A DNA stretch of 64,000 nt from Geomonas subterranea (GTDB taxonomy: Bacteria; Desulfobacterota; Desulfuromonadia; Geobacterales; Geobacteraceae), in NCBI RefSeq assembly GCF_019063845.1, contig NZ_CP077683.1, forward strand, positions 2,046,001 through 2,110,000. Direction: 5' to 3'. This document shows, one piece after another, positions 10,174 through 24,336 of the stretch. The notes beneath the pieces are model-generated. The model worked only from the letters and a program-made list of their open reading frames with translations. It was not told where the DNA came from and made no database searches. A program made the position numbers and the translations under genes. How positions within the stretch are numbered: the stretch's first letter is position 1; every line of letters starts with the position of its first letter.

Positions 10174-11341
10174 ACTGCCGGACCAGCCGCTGCAGTTCCT
10201 CGGACTGCAGCGCCAGCGTGGTGGCCGCGGCCGCGGTATCGTTCACCCCCCGCGCCGTCTGCTGCACCACGTCGGTGATCTTCTGGATGCTGCGGGTGAT
10301 CTCGTCGGTGGTGGAGGTCTGCTGCTGCGCCGCCGCGGTGATCTGACCGATCTGGCCATTCACCTCGCCCACCTGGGTCAGGATCTCCTCGAGTGCCTGC
10401 CCGGAACGCGCCGAGAACTCGGCCCCCTTCCCCACCTCGGCCACCCCTTCCTCTATGGCCGCGATCGCCCCCCGTGTCCCTCCCTGGATCGCCTTGATCA
10501 TCTCGCCGATCTCCCTGGTGGCGCTGGTGGTCCGCTCGGCGAGAGCTCGCACCTCGTCTGCGACCACGGCGAAGCCCCTCCCCTGCTCGCCGGCACGCGC
10601 CGCCTCGATGGCGGCGTTGAGCGCGAGGAGGTTGGTCTGGTCCGCGATATCCTGGATGGTCCCGATGATCTGGTCGATCTCATCCGACCGCGCCCCCAGC
10701 TCCTCCACGGTCCTGGCAGCACCCTGCACCCTCCCCGCGATCCGCTCCATCCCCAGCGTGGTCTGGCGCACCACGTCGGCCCCGAGGCCGGCCGTCTGGC
10801 TGGCGCGCTTGGAGTTGTCTGCGGCGCTCATGCAGTTGCGCGCGATGTCGCCGGAGGTGGCCGCCATCTGTTCACTGGCAACGGCCACGGCGTTGGTCTG
10901 CGCGGCGGCGTCATCGGTTCCGGCCGAAATCCGCTCGGCGTTTTGCTGCAACTGGTGCGAGGTCAGGGCCACCTGTTCGGAGTTCTGCTGTATCTGGCGG
11001 ATGATGTCGCGCATGGTGGTCTGGAGCGCGTCGATGGACCGGATAATGGTGCTGATCTCGTTGTTGCGCTTGGCCGAGACGGGCTGGGACAGATCCCCCC
11101 CGATCATCGTCTTCAGGATGTCGATGATCCGCCGCAGGGCGTCGTTCACCGACCAGAACAGCAGCGCGCTGAAGAAGACTCCCAGGACCAGGAAGAGCGT
11201 GGTCGAGACCACCGAGAGTGCCAGTGAAAACGATCTCCCCGCCACCACCGCGAAGACGATGCAGAAGCTGTAACTGACACACAGCAGGATGATACGGGTG
11301 CGGATCCGGAGGTGGAGGTAGAGATCGATTAGAAATTTCAT
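10163..11341 (-). CDS. Methyl-accepting chemotaxis protein lacking a periplasmic ligand domain
   Basis: 392 aa. Two TM helices near the N-terminus (about 15-37 and 43-66) leave almost no periplasmic loop. They are followed by a HAMP segment and a long helical signalling domain whose hairpin tip contains [19 protein letters not shown], the CheA/CheW-contacting signature. Because no external sensor domain exists, the signal may come from the membrane, the cytoplasm or a partner. The stop lies inside the end of the convergent hybrid-kinase gene. It is monocistronic here. Confidence 0.92.
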   Translation of the reverse strand: MKFLIDLYLHLRIRTRIILLCVSYSFCIVFAVVAGRSFSLALSVVSTTLFLVLGVFFSALLFWSVNDALRRIIDILKTMIGGDLSQPVSAKRNNEISTIIRSIDALQTTMRDIIRQIQQNSEQVALTSHQLQQNAERISAGTDDAAAQTNAVAVASEQMAATSGDIARNCMSAADNSKRASQTAGLGADVVRQTTLGMERIAGRVQGAARTVEELGARSDEIDQIIGTIQDIADQTNLLALNAAIEAARAGEQGRGFAVVADEVRALAERTTSATREIGEMIKAIQGGTRGAIAAIEEGVAEVGKGAEFSARSGQALEEILTQVGEVNGQIGQITAAAQQQTSTTDEITRSIQKITDVVQQTARGVNDTAAAATTLALQSEELQRLVRQFRL

Positions 11342-11840
11342 AGGCTGTCCTCTACAAGTTTCAGTGGGGGCAATTTCTCACTCATTGCAGACAGTTGCCG
11401 TCTCCCTTGCAGACTCTATTCGGTGCAACTAGCGAACTCTTGAGCGTTTATCAATACATTAAATATTATAAATCATGAGCGAGACGGTCAATCTGGTCGA
11501 AATTTGATACAGATGCGGGTAAGCTGTTTCAGTGCGACGGCGAACTCCTTCTTGTCCACGGCCGGACGTTCACGGGCTATGCGCCTGCGAACGAAATGTG
11601 TGGGGTTGCCGAAAACCGCGGTGCCGCCGGCGACGCCGACTGAGTACTCAACTGTGTCACTGTTGTAATCAGGCGTATGACAATTCCCGTATCACCCGGG
11701 CGAGAGGCGGCAAGCCGCCGCTTCGTAAATTCATTAGTTAGACCGTAAACATTTAAATTCCTTCCGCCGCGACGAACTGGCATGGTAACTGCTTTTTATC
11801 GCTCATCGATCGCCAGAATACCCTCGCAAAAGGTTGCATC
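11342..11840. other. Intergenic region upstream of gltB
   Basis: About 500 nt between the divergent chemoreceptor gene and gltB. Contents seen: an A+T-rich patch (about 11450-11480) suited to the chemoreceptor promoter, a small GGCGGC/GCCGCC hairpin near 11707-11720, and the sigma-54-like element at 11778-11793. No convincing gene. Confidence 0.5.
11778..11793 (+). promoter_or_regulatory. Candidate sigma-54 promoter of gltB
   Basis: TGGCATGGTAACTGCT matches the -24/-12 consensus TGGCAY-N6-TGCW with GG and GC 12 nt apart; one base of the -12 element (C for T) differs. A start site about 12 nt downstream would leave a leader of roughly 35 nt before the gltB ATG. Nitrogen control by an NtrC-type activator is the natural reading. 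No enhancer site was identified. Confidence 0.5.
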
Positions 11841-16421
<4,581 letters not shown>

Positions 16422-16468
16422 AGACAGGTTGACGACCTCAACCTCAACCTGATTTTAAGGATAGAGCT

Positions 16469-17950
16469 ATGGGAAAACCTACCGGATTCATGGAATATAA
16501 ACGCGAGCTCCCGGCCGACCGCGAGCCGCTTGAGAGGCTCAAGGACTGGAACGAGTTCCACCTGCACCTGCCGGAAGATCATCTGCGCACCCAGGGTGCC
16601 CGCTGCATGGACTGCGGCATCCCGTTCTGCCACACCGGCATGCTGGTGAGCGGGATGGCCTGCGGCTGCCCCATCAACAACCTGATCCCCGAGTGGAACG
16701 ACCTGGTGTACCGCGGCCTGTGGAAGCAGGCCCTGGCCCGGCTGCTCAGGACCAATAACTTCCCCGAGTTCACCGGCCGGGTCTGTCCCGCGCCGTGCGA
16801 GGGATCCTGCACCCTGGGGTCGATCGATCCGGCGGTCACCATCAAGAACATCGAGGTGAGCATCATCGACCGCGCCTGGGCTGAGGGGTGGATCGCCCCC
16901 AACCCGCCGCAGGTAAGGACCGGCAAGAAGGTCGCCGTGGTCGGCTCCGGCCCGGCCGGCCTCTCCGCCGCCGCCCAGCTCAACAAGGCCGGGCACCAGG
17001 TCACCGTGTTCGAGCGGGCCGACCTCCCCGGCGGGCTTTTGATGTACGGCATCCCCAACATGAAACTCGACAAGCGTGAAGTGGTGCTGCGCCGCGTGAA
17101 GCTCATGGAGCAGGAAGGGATCAACTTCGTCTGCAACACCGCCATCGGCGGCGCCGAATACCCGGTCGAGAAGCTCAAAGGCGAGTTCGACGCCGTGGTC
17201 CTCGCGACCGGTGCCACCCTCCCCCGCGACCTCCCCATCGACGGGCGGCAGCTGAAGGGGATCCACTTCGCCATGGATTTCCTGACCGCCAACACCAAGG
17301 CCGTCCTGAACGAAGGGGCCGAGTTCATCTCCGCGGCAGGGAAGGACGTCATCATCATCGGCGGCGGCGACACCGGCACCGACTGCGTCGGCACCTCGCT
17401 GCGCCACGGCTGCAATTCGGTGACCCAGCTCGAGATCATGCCCCGCTTCCCCGACACCCGCGCCGCCGACAACCCGTGGCCCGAGTGGCCCAAGCTGCAC
17501 AAGGTCGACTACGGCCAGGAGGAAGCCGCGGCCAAGTTCGGAGCAGACCCGCGCGTCTTCGTCACCACAGCGACCAGGTTCGAAGGGGATGCCGAGGGGA
17601 ACGTGAAGGCCGTGCACACGGTCCAGGTGGAATGGAAGCAGAACGAGAAGGGGCAGTTCATCCCGGTCCCGGTGCCGGGGACCGAGCAGGTCCGCCCCGC
17701 GGGCCTCGTGCTCCTCGCCATGGGCTTTCTCGGCCCCGAGCAGGAGCTTCCCGAGGCGCTCGGGCTTGAGCGCGACGGCCGCAGCAACATCAAGGCCGAG
17801 TTCAACCGCTACGCCACCAGCATCCCGGGTGTCTTCGCCGCTGGCGACTGCCGTCGCGGCCAGAGCCTCGTGGTCTGGGCTTTCAACGAGGGGCGCGGCG
17901 CCGCGCGCGAATGCGACCGTTTCCTCATGGGAGAGACCGAGCTTCCGTAA
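16469..17950 (+). CDS. gltD: Glutamate synthase small (beta) subunit
   Basis: 493 aa. It oxidises NAD(P)H and passes electrons to GltB through FAD and two [4Fe-4S] clusters. N-terminal cysteines for the clusters are visible in [16 protein letters not shown] and [14 protein letters not shown]-binding Rossmann motif [12 protein letters not shown] (about 155) and an NAD(P)-binding motif [12 protein letters not shown] (about 290) follow. The C-terminal GD-x(n) FAD segment [15 protein letters not shown] is intact. ATG at 16469 has TAAGGATAG upstream. It is cotranscribed with gltB and ends at a strong terminator. Confidence 0.97.
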   Translation: MGKPTGFMEYKRELPADREPLERLKDWNEFHLHLPEDHLRTQGARCMDCGIPFCHTGMLVSGMACGCPINNLIPEWNDLVYRGLWKQALARLLRTNNFPEFTGRVCPAPCEGSCTLGSIDPAVTIKNIEVSIIDRAWAEGWIAPNPPQVRTGKKVAVVGSGPAGLSAAAQLNKAGHQVTVFERADLPGGLLMYGIPNMKLDKREVVLRRVKLMEQEGINFVCNTAIGGAEYPVEKLKGEFDAVVLATGATLPRDLPIDGRQLKGIHFAMDFLTANTKAVLNEGAEFISAAGKDVIIIGGGDTGTDCVGTSLRHGCNSVTQLEIMPRFPDTRAADNPWPEWPKLHKVDYGQEEAAAKFGADPRVFVTTATRFEGDAEGNVKAVHTVQVEWKQNEKGQFIPVPVPGTEQVRPAGLVLLAMGFLGPEQELPEALGLERDGRSNIKAEFNRYATSIPGVFAAGDCRRGQSLVVWAFNEGRGAARECDRFLMGETELP

Positions 17951-17972
17951 CACTTCTTCACGGCAGCAACGC

Positions 17973-18006
17973 AAAAAGGCACCCGGATGCACCGGGTGCC
18001 TTTTTT
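17973..18006 (+). terminator. Rho-independent terminator of gltBD
   Basis: Stem GGCACCCGG / CCGGGTGCC with a 5-nt loop, extended by A5/T5 pairing and ending in a T6 run, 22 nt after the gltD stop. The A-run on the 5' side also allows function for the minus-strand regulator gene that ends at 18125. Confidence 0.9.
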
Positions 18007-18124
18007 GTCTGCCTCCCCTTCCCGCAGCCCCCCTGCACCGGCACACCCCTGTGCCAGCACCTATCTAAAACCGAAGCCAACGGACCGGCTGACCCCACAA
18101 AAATATTCATTTCTGCCCCTGTTA

Positions 18125-19540
18125 CTAGGGGCAATTTTCATCTACCTTGAGGCAGGTGTCGGCGAGGAGTCTGATACCCACCTCGATATCGGTGGCGGTC
18201 ATGCCGCCGAAGCCGAGCATGAGGCGGGTCATGGCGGGCGCGCTACCGGCGCAGGTCGCGCTGAACGGGAAGAGGTAGATCCCGTTGGCCGCTGCTTTGC
18301 TGATAATGGCACTCTCTGCTGAAGCGCATGCACGCAACTGCAGGACCATGTGCAGACCAGCGCCTGCGCCGAGCACGGTGCCCATGGCGCCGAAATACCG
18401 GTCGATGGCTTTGAGCATGGCATCATGCTTCTTCTGGTAAACGATGCGCATGCGCCGGATGTGGCGTTCCCAGTACCCCTGTGCCATGAACTTAGCCATC
18501 GTTTTCTGTTCGACGGACGGGACCGTTGGAAAATAATCACGGTACCTGGCGCTGAAGCCATCGAGCAGCGAGGGGGGCAGCACCATGTAGGAAAGGCGCA
18601 GCGCGGGCGAGAGCACCTTGGAGAAGGTCCCGAGGTAGATGATCTCCCCCTCCGGACGCAGCCCCTGAAGGGAGGGGATAGGCTTGCCGTGGTAGCGAAG
18701 CTCGCTGTCGTAATCGTCCTCGATGATCAGCTTCCCCCCCGACCCGGCCCAGTCGATCAGGTTCAGGCGGTTGGCTATCGGCATCACGCACCCCATGGGG
18801 AGCTGGTGGGACGGGGTGACATAGGCGATGGTCCCCCCGCTGGCCTTCAGCGCCTCCAGATCCATCCCCCCGGGTCCGACATCTACCGGGGCGATCCGGA
18901 ACCCGCTGTTTTGAAAGACCGCTCGCGGCAGGTGGTATCCCGGATTTTCCACGGCCACCGTCGAGTGGGCGTCCTTGAGCAGGTGGGCCACCAGGTCCAG
19001 GCTGTGCTGCAGACCGGCACAGACGAAAATCCGTTCGGGGCCGCAGACGACCCCACGCGAGCGCTCCAGGTACTTTTGCAGGTTGCAGCGCAGCTCCCAG
19101 TCCCCCTGGAAGTCTCCGTAGTGGGAAAACTCTCCCGCCCCCTCGCGCAGCGACTCCAGGAGACAGCCGCGCCACTGCGCCAGGGGAAAGCCGGCGGGGT
19201 CGAGGCGTGCGGGATGGAAGTCGAACCGGGCCGGTTTCTCGGGCCTCGGGGGGCGCTCCTCCCCAACCGGCGCACGCCCCCGAGTCGCGGGCGCAACCAG
19301 TTGATCCAGCGCCGACACGAAATACCCGATTCGTTGTCTGCTGTAGATGTAGCCTTCGGCGAAGAGTTCCTGATAGGCACCCTCCACCGTGTTGCGACTG
19401 ATGGAGAGCTCGGTGGCCAGGTCCCTGACTGAAGGGAGCTTGGCATGCGCGGGCAGCCTCCCTGACAGCACCTGCTCCCGGATCTGGTGGTAGAGCTGCC
19501 TGTAGAGAGGGACGTTGTCGTTCTGATCGATGATAAACAT
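18125..19540 (-). CDS. MocR/PdxR-type transcriptional regulator (GntR helix-turn-helix fused to aminotransferase fold)
   Basis: 471 aa from ATG 19540 (MFIIDQND...), preferred over longer in-frame starts because the GntR domain begins at once (about 9-75: PLYRQLYHQIREQVLSG, LPSVRDLATELSISRNTV). The rest (about 110-460) is a class I aminotransferase-like domain with the PLP-lysine context GTFSKVLSPALR and EDDYDSELRY. Known family members bind PLP and regulate vitamin B6 or amino-acid genes. It is divergent from a PNPOx-like gene only 56 nt away, so that flavoprotein gene is its likely target and the short gap its operator. Confidence 0.9.
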   Translation of the reverse strand: MFIIDQNDNVPLYRQLYHQIREQVLSGRLPAHAKLPSVRDLATELSISRNTVEGAYQELFAEGYIYSRQRIGYFVSALDQLVAPATRGRAPVGEERPPRPEKPARFDFHPARLDPAGFPLAQWRGCLLESLREGAGEFSHYGDFQGDWELRCNLQKYLERSRGVVCGPERIFVCAGLQHSLDLVAHLLKDAHSTVAVENPGYHLPRAVFQNSGFRIAPVDVGPGGMDLEALKASGGTIAYVTPSHQLPMGCVMPIANRLNLIDWAGSGGKLIIEDDYDSELRYHGKPIPSLQGLRPEGEIIYLGTFSKVLSPALRLSYMVLPPSLLDGFSARYRDYFPTVPSVEQKTMAKFMAQGYWERHIRRMRIVYQKKHDAMLKAIDRYFGAMGTVLGAGAGLHMVLQLRACASAESAIISKAAANGIYLFPFSATCAGSAPAMTRLMLGFGGMTATDIEVGIRLLADTCLKVDENCP

Positions 19541-19596
19541 AACTGTTCCAGTCACACCCTTTGGTTGAGCAACATCAATAACAGGAGGTAGCAAAG

Positions 19597-19968
19597 ATGA
19601 TACCCGAAAAGCTGCTTGAGATTCTGAAACAGGATGGCGTCGTCGCCATCGCCACCCTGGGCCAGGACGGCCCGCACCTGGTCAACACCTGGAACAGCTA
19701 CATCCGCATATCGGACGACGGCCGTCTGCTGATTCCCGCAGGCTACATGCAGCGCACCGAGGCCAACGTCGCCTTTAACCCCGAACTCCTCATCACCGTC
19801 GGAAGCAGCAAGGTTCAGGGACTGCATGGACCGGGCGCGGGTTTTCTCATCAAGGGTAAAGCAGCGTTTATAACGTCGGGACCGGAATTCGATCAACTGA
19901 AATCGAAGTTCGGCTGGCTGCGCGCCACGCTGGCAGTCACCCCCGTGACGGTGACTCAGACCAGGTAG
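19597..19968 (+). CDS. Pyridoxamine 5'-phosphate oxidase-like FMN-binding protein
   Basis: 123 aa with AGGAGG SD. The split-barrel pattern GVVAIATLGQDGPHLVNTW at the N-terminus is typical of small PNPOx-like flavin or heme binding proteins. It is much shorter than true PdxH (about 210 aa), so it need not oxidise pyridoxamine phosphate. Divergence from the MocR-type regulator (PLP-sensing family) suggests a link to B6 or redox control. Substrate unknown. Confidence 0.8.
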   Translation: MIPEKLLEILKQDGVVAIATLGQDGPHLVNTWNSYIRISDDGRLLIPAGYMQRTEANVAFNPELLITVGSSKVQGLHGPGAGFLIKGKAAFITSGPEFDQLKSKFGWLRATLAVTPVTVTQTR

Positions 19969-19998
19969 AGGTTGGCGGTAAGGGGTGCGGAAGCGGGA

Positions 19999-21141
19999 TC
20001 AGCTGGGCGTTTTCAGATCCGAAAGCATCTGGAAGAAATTCCGCGTCAGCACCGGGTGCAACTCGGTGCCGGACATATCGAGCATCATGGTCGTGATCTG
20101 GTCAAGCTCCAACGGCTCACGGTAGGACCTCCTGGTCCGGGTGGCATCGAAAAAATCGGAAACCATGGTCAGGTGGCTGCAGAGGTTGAGCCGCCAGGAT
20201 GGGGGGAGTTTCGGGTAGCCGGCGAGGTTGAATTTCGCATGGTGCTCATAGGCGCAGATCGCGGCCATGCGCGGCACACCCGGGATATCCATCAGGTAGC
20301 GCGCCCCCCTGACCGGGTGCTGCCTGATAAGGTCGAACTCCTCGTCGGTCAGTTTCCCGTTCTTGTTGATGATCTCCTCAGGGACGAACAACTTTCCGAT
20401 GTCGTGCAGCATGGCGGCCACGCCGATATCCTTCAGCTGCTGCCCCTCGATACCGAGCGCCATCGCCTGCGCCAGGTTGAGGATGCAGACATTGGCGGAA
20501 TGGGTGAAGGTGTACTCGTCGCTGTCCCTCAGGGCCGCAAGTATGAGCAGGGGAGCCCCTTCCTGGCGGAACAGATCGACAAACCCGGAGACGACATCGG
20601 CGATCCCCGAGACCTTGAGCTTCTGGCGCCGCTGCACCGCCCGGTAGATCTCGGTGAACCGGTCCAGCTCCTTCAGGCTGAGTTCCTTGAGGACCTCGGC
20701 GGCGCACCGCTCTCCTCCTTTACTGTCGGAAGGAGGTCCACCCGCGGCCACCGTGAGGTAGCCAAAGCGCAGGTGCCCGGTCGATGCGATCTCGCCTGGC
20801 TCCCCGGCGGCGCCGCTCAGGAATTCGACGAGGCTTGCGACCTCCTGCCGGGTGATCCCCTTCTGGAACTTGAGGTACTCTACCCCCCGCGCCTTGAGCA
20901 GGGCGGTGAAGCGGTTTATGAACAGGCTGTACTCCTGTGGTCTGCCGTCGATGATGAGCTCGTTCTCCACCACGATCAGGGACAGCTCACCGCAGGCTTC
21001 GAGCAGGGCGCTCAGCTCCTCGAAGAGCTGGTTTCCCAGCCGGACGACCTGGAGGTGCCCGCTTTCATACAGCGCCGCGTTGGCGCTCGCCGACTGAAGG
21101 AGGCGGATGATGTTGCCGGAGCTGTGATTCGCGCCGTTCAT
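19999..21141 (-). CDS. HD-GYP-type phosphohydrolase domain protein
   Basis: 380 aa. The C-terminal half carries HD-GYP landmarks: His214, the His246-Asp247 pair in MLHDIGK, His275 in RQHPVRGA, His300-His301 in YEHHAKF and a GYP triad (308-310, NLAGYP). The usual HHExxxGxGYP is modified here (HHAKFNLAGYP). Activity would be hydrolysis of cyclic di-GMP or a related nucleotide. The N-terminal 150 residues match no domain I recognise. The ATG overlaps the stop of the upstream HEAT-repeat gene (ATGA), so the two are translationally coupled. Confidence 0.82.
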   Translation of the reverse strand: MNGANHSSGNIIRLLQSASANAALYESGHLQVVRLGNQLFEELSALLEACGELSLIVVENELIIDGRPQEYSLFINRFTALLKARGVEYLKFQKGITRQEVASLVEFLSGAAGEPGEIASTGHLRFGYLTVAAGGPPSDSKGGERCAAEVLKELSLKELDRFTEIYRAVQRRQKLKVSGIADVVSGFVDLFRQEGAPLLILAALRDSDEYTFTHSANVCILNLAQAMALGIEGQQLKDIGVAAMLHDIGKLFVPEEIINKNGKLTDEEFDLIRQHPVRGARYLMDIPGVPRMAAICAYEHHAKFNLAGYPKLPPSWRLNLCSHLTMVSDFFDATRTRRSYREPLELDQITTMMLDMSGTELHPVLTRNFFQMLSDLKTPS

Positions 21142-23294
21142 GAGGTTATCCCCGGTGCGCCCCGCAGCAGCAGCGCGGCCTGCCGCCCCAGCGCCCCCTT
21201 TTTCGCGGCGAGCTTTTTCAGAAGTGGCCGCGACATTTCCGCAGGGTAGCGCCGCAGGGAACTGACCGCTTCCAGCTTCAGCTTGGCGAGCTGGTTCGGG
21301 CGCAGGAGGCTCACGGAGGTCAGCAGCTTCTCCAGCAAGGGGAGCGACGCGGGATTCCCGATCTCGCCCAGCGCCTGCACGACCAGGTTCTTCACCTGGA
21401 GATCCTTGGCGGAAAGACCCGGCCTGGCCAGCATGGCGTGCAAGGCCCCAAGGACGTTGGCCGATCCCGCCATTCCGGCGACCTCGAGAGCTGCTAATTG
21501 AGTCTGCCGGTTCGGACTCTCCAGGTCCTGCACCAGGCTCAGCTCCGCCGCGAAGTCACCGAATTCCAGCAACGCCCGGAAGGCCTCCTGCGCGACCCTC
21601 CGGTCGCGATGGCGCGCCAGCATGCGCAGCTTCTCCTCGGCGTCGGACAGCTCCAGGCGCCGGATAAGGGCGATCAGGTTGCGCAGGAAGTACCAGCGAC
21701 GATCAGAGAGCCGCTTCATTATGGCCGGGGCGGCCGGGGGGCCTATTTCGACCAGCCGGTCCATCATGAAGCGTCGCAGCGACATGCTGTCGCTTTCGGC
21801 CAGCCGCTCCAGCAGCTCCTCGGTGAAGGGGGCGCCCACCGTCGCGATCACCTCGGTGATTTCATCGAACCTCGGTTTTCCCCACGTCTCGAGGCCGTCC
21901 AGCACCTCGTTGATGAATTCCTCGCAGGCGAAGAGCGCCATTACGTCCTCGCGCACCCCGGTGGGCACTCCCCCGCCAACCACTTCCCGCAGAATCTTGA
22001 GGAATTCCAGATAATCGCCGGTGCGCAGGAAAAAGATCCCGATATCGTAGAGGTTGCGGGCGTACCCCCCCAGTTCCCCTCCCTCTCCCTCGCCCGATTT
22101 CAGGAACAGAAGCAGGATCTCGCAGGTGGCCTTTTCCATGGAGGCTTGATCCAAGGTTTCCAGAAGATCCCGCACCCCTTCACTTCCCACCAGGGGGACC
22201 TGGTCCGGCTCCATCATCTTATGCAGCTTTTGGAGATAACTCTCGGGAATATACTCTTCGCTTGCATGCTCCCTGAGGATGGTCCGTATCCTGCCCGGCA
22301 GCCCACCCTCGGGGGTGACCGGCGCTGCGGAGGGGGAAGCTATGCGGCTGAACTGCCGCAGCAACTGCAGAACCAGGGGGGGGATGCTCTCCTGGTTGGC
22401 GCCGATTTCCTCAAGGGTCTCGAGCACCGCCTCGGCGGGTAATTGCCGGACGATCCATTCCAGATCGGGTGCGGCAATCGCCTTGGACACACAGGCTGCG
22501 TTAAGGAACTGCTGACGCATGGCGGGATTGAGCTTGCCCACGAAACCGGCGAACCTGCGGTTGGTCAGTTCCCTGGCCTGGGGGGCCGCCGCTTCGTCCC
22601 GTGCGAAAGCCTCAAGCAGTACGGATGTGAAATTTGCCGCATCAAAAGAAGCATCCTGTCCGGCTTGGCGGTTGAGTGCTTCGGCCACGAGTTCCGGGTC
22701 CAGCAGATCCTCGTCGAGCGCCCCTCCCGCCGTATGCCCGTTCTTCAACGCGACAAGGAAGCGCTCCCAGAGGTCACCGGAACCGTTCCCCGCCTCCCCT
22801 GGCTGAAGGAGCGGCTCTTCGGACGCACTGAAGAGATCGTAGCGTACCTCCCTGATGGCAAGGGAGGTGATGCCGGCCTTTTCCCACACGGCCCGAATCC
22901 CGCCGGCGCCATAGATCTTTTCGCGCTTGCTACCAAGGATGATGATAAAACGCCGCAGTTCCTCCTTGGTGAGGCCGCGGTTGAGAACAAGCATCCCGAT
23001 GCCGCGCTCGTACAGCACTCGCGCGAACTCCCTGATCACCAGGTTGGACCTGTCGACGGTTCTCCCCCCGAAAACGAGCGCCGAGCCGGCCACCCCGAAC
23101 ACCACCTCATCCCGCTCGCCCATGAAGGCGGCGTAGCTCTGCAGGGCTTTGGTAAGAGAAACATCTACTACCTGATGCCCCTGCGGGTACGCGCCCATGT
23201 TGCGCCGCGAGACTTCCAACTCGCGGATCAGCCTCACAAGTAACGGTGAGGCTGCCGTGCCAGGTGATGTGTCAGTTCTTCGTCGATTGCTCAT
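21138..23294 (-). CDS. HEAT-repeat protein, partner of the HD-GYP protein
   Basis: 718 aa from ATG 23294 (MSNRRRTDT); the frame stays open upstream to a TTG at 23342 and no SD decides the start. The C-terminal third has HEAT-like alpha repeats (DRRVAQEAFRALLEFGD, RQTQLAALEVAGMAGS, VQALGEIGNPASLPLLEKLL), a scaffold for protein contacts. The N-terminus (ELEVSRRNMGAYPQGHQVV, TKEELRRFIIILG) resembles the start of the downstream HD-GYP protein (FINRFTALL, ITRQEVASLVEFLSG), suggesting a shared sensory or interaction module. The 4-nt overlap with the HD-GYP gene indicates joint function. Confidence 0.75.
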   Translation of the reverse strand: MSNRRRTDTSPGTAASPLLVRLIRELEVSRRNMGAYPQGHQVVDVSLTKALQSYAAFMGERDEVVFGVAGSALVFGGRTVDRSNLVIREFARVLYERGIGMLVLNRGLTKEELRRFIIILGSKREKIYGAGGIRAVWEKAGITSLAIREVRYDLFSASEEPLLQPGEAGNGSGDLWERFLVALKNGHTAGGALDEDLLDPELVAEALNRQAGQDASFDAANFTSVLLEAFARDEAAAPQARELTNRRFAGFVGKLNPAMRQQFLNAACVSKAIAAPDLEWIVRQLPAEAVLETLEEIGANQESIPPLVLQLLRQFSRIASPSAAPVTPEGGLPGRIRTILREHASEEYIPESYLQKLHKMMEPDQVPLVGSEGVRDLLETLDQASMEKATCEILLLFLKSGEGEGGELGGYARNLYDIGIFFLRTGDYLEFLKILREVVGGGVPTGVREDVMALFACEEFINEVLDGLETWGKPRFDEITEVIATVGAPFTEELLERLAESDSMSLRRFMMDRLVEIGPPAAPAIMKRLSDRRWYFLRNLIALIRRLELSDAEEKLRMLARHRDRRVAQEAFRALLEFGDFAAELSLVQDLESPNRQTQLAALEVAGMAGSANVLGALHAMLARPGLSAKDLQVKNLVVQALGEIGNPASLPLLEKLLTSVSLLRPNQLAKLKLEAVSSLRRYPAEMSRPLLKKLAAKKGALGRQAALLLRGAPGITS

Positions 23295-23739
23295 GGCATT
23301 GGTCAAAATCAGTCTCAGCAAGACCTGTCGCCAACACGGCAAGGTCGTACGGGCAATAGCTACTGCAGGAAGCGGGGCCTACAGTGAAGCAGGATGAACT
23401 CAGCATGAGAAGTTGCTGTTATAGCACCACCATGAGCGGTAGTACTATCAACATCAAAGGCTGGGATAGGGAGAATATAGCTCACGCCGTGGCGCAATAA
23501 AAGAAATATTAGACGCCCCAAAATGTTGGGTACTGTTGACCACGCGGAGAGGCCGCTTTCTGAGTGCGGGGACAGGCAGAGGCCTTGAGAGACATCGTCT
23601 CCCGTCCGGTTTCAGAGTTCGGAGAGCGAAGGCACCGATAACATACGGCGGCATTACTTGCCAGCCTTCTACCGACCTCACCTTCGGTTCGCACGAGCCC
23701 GCCCTCACTTTTCCGCCCGGGGTGCGAACGGCGCCGCGT

Positions 23740-24003
23740 TTACCTGGCATCTGACACTCCCCCCCGGATTCCAGGATGACCTCCCCTCTCGGCGGGAGCT
23801 GCCTCATCAGAGCCGATGCAAAGCTGCACTATGTGGTTAGAGGGTGCAAGTCGTTGCTTTGATTCTGCCTCGCAGACCATAGACATATGACCACATTGCG
23901 TACAGAAGAACCCAAAGTGTAACGGTTCGTCAGAGTGTAAAGGATCGGCTTTACACATAGCATTTGCCGCATCCTTGACCTGTAGCTCTTCTCTCAACTC
24001 CAC
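23740..24003 (-). CDS. Doubtful small protein with Cys pairs
   Basis: 87 codons from a GTG start with no clear SD. The middle has CTQCGHMSMVC, a possible metal-binding cluster, and the rest is unremarkable. It has no homolog I recognise and stands alone between unrelated genes. It may be a decayed fragment. Confidence 0.25.
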   Translation of the reverse strand: MELREELQVKDAANAMCKADPLHSDEPLHFGFFCTQCGHMSMVCEAESKQRLAPSNHIVQLCIGSDEAAPAERGGHPGIRGGVSDAR

Positions 24004-24271
24004 GCTCGCTGGTCACCGGCTCGCGTGCCCCGCCTGGATGTGCCAACATGATACCTTTGAAATCACTTGGAAATCGTGGTTATAGGCTCCTATTTATCGA
24101 GGTTCCCCCCTGGCCCTCATCAATTCCCGGCAGAGCCCTCCGGGCAAGATGCATTTCTGGCACCGCATCACCGCAAAGCGTTTTAGGTATGCCGTCCGGC
24201 TGGCGCTGTCGGAATATTAAACACAGCAATCAACTCGCACAAAATTTATATATTTATCAGATACTTAGATG

Positions 24272-24287
24272 TGGCACCTCGATTGCT
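24272..24287 (+). promoter_or_regulatory. Consensus sigma-54 promoter of the PEP-CTERM gene
   Basis: TGGCACCTCGATTGCT fits TGGCAC-N5-TTGCW at every conserved position. The start site would be near 24298, giving a leader of about 40 nt before ATG 24337. PEP-CTERM genes in several proteobacteria are known to be driven by sigma-54 with the PrsK/PrsR two-component pair. Neither protein is encoded in this window. Confidence 0.75.
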
Positions 24288-24336
24288 ATAGTGAATTCAC
24301 GTGTGAGCGTACAACTTCGTTGAGAGGAGGAACAGC

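Larger units (their letters stand above)
23295..24336. other. Intergenic region, mostly without recognisable genes
   Basis: About 1 kb. It contains one doubtful minus-strand frame (23740-24003) and, near the right end, the consensus sigma-54 promoter at 24272-24287 for the PEP-CTERM gene. The rest shows no repeat, RNA or gene I can support. Confidence 0.4.

Noticed and set aside
11520-11642. Plus-strand peptide with GELLLVHGRTFTGY resembling the end of a DJ-1/PfpI protein
   Set aside because: Only about 40 codons, no start or SD, and similarity is by eye only. It may be a relic but cannot be supported.
23454-23840. Several small frames on both strands
   Set aside because: No SD, no domain, mutually overlapping and compositionally biased; treated as non-coding.
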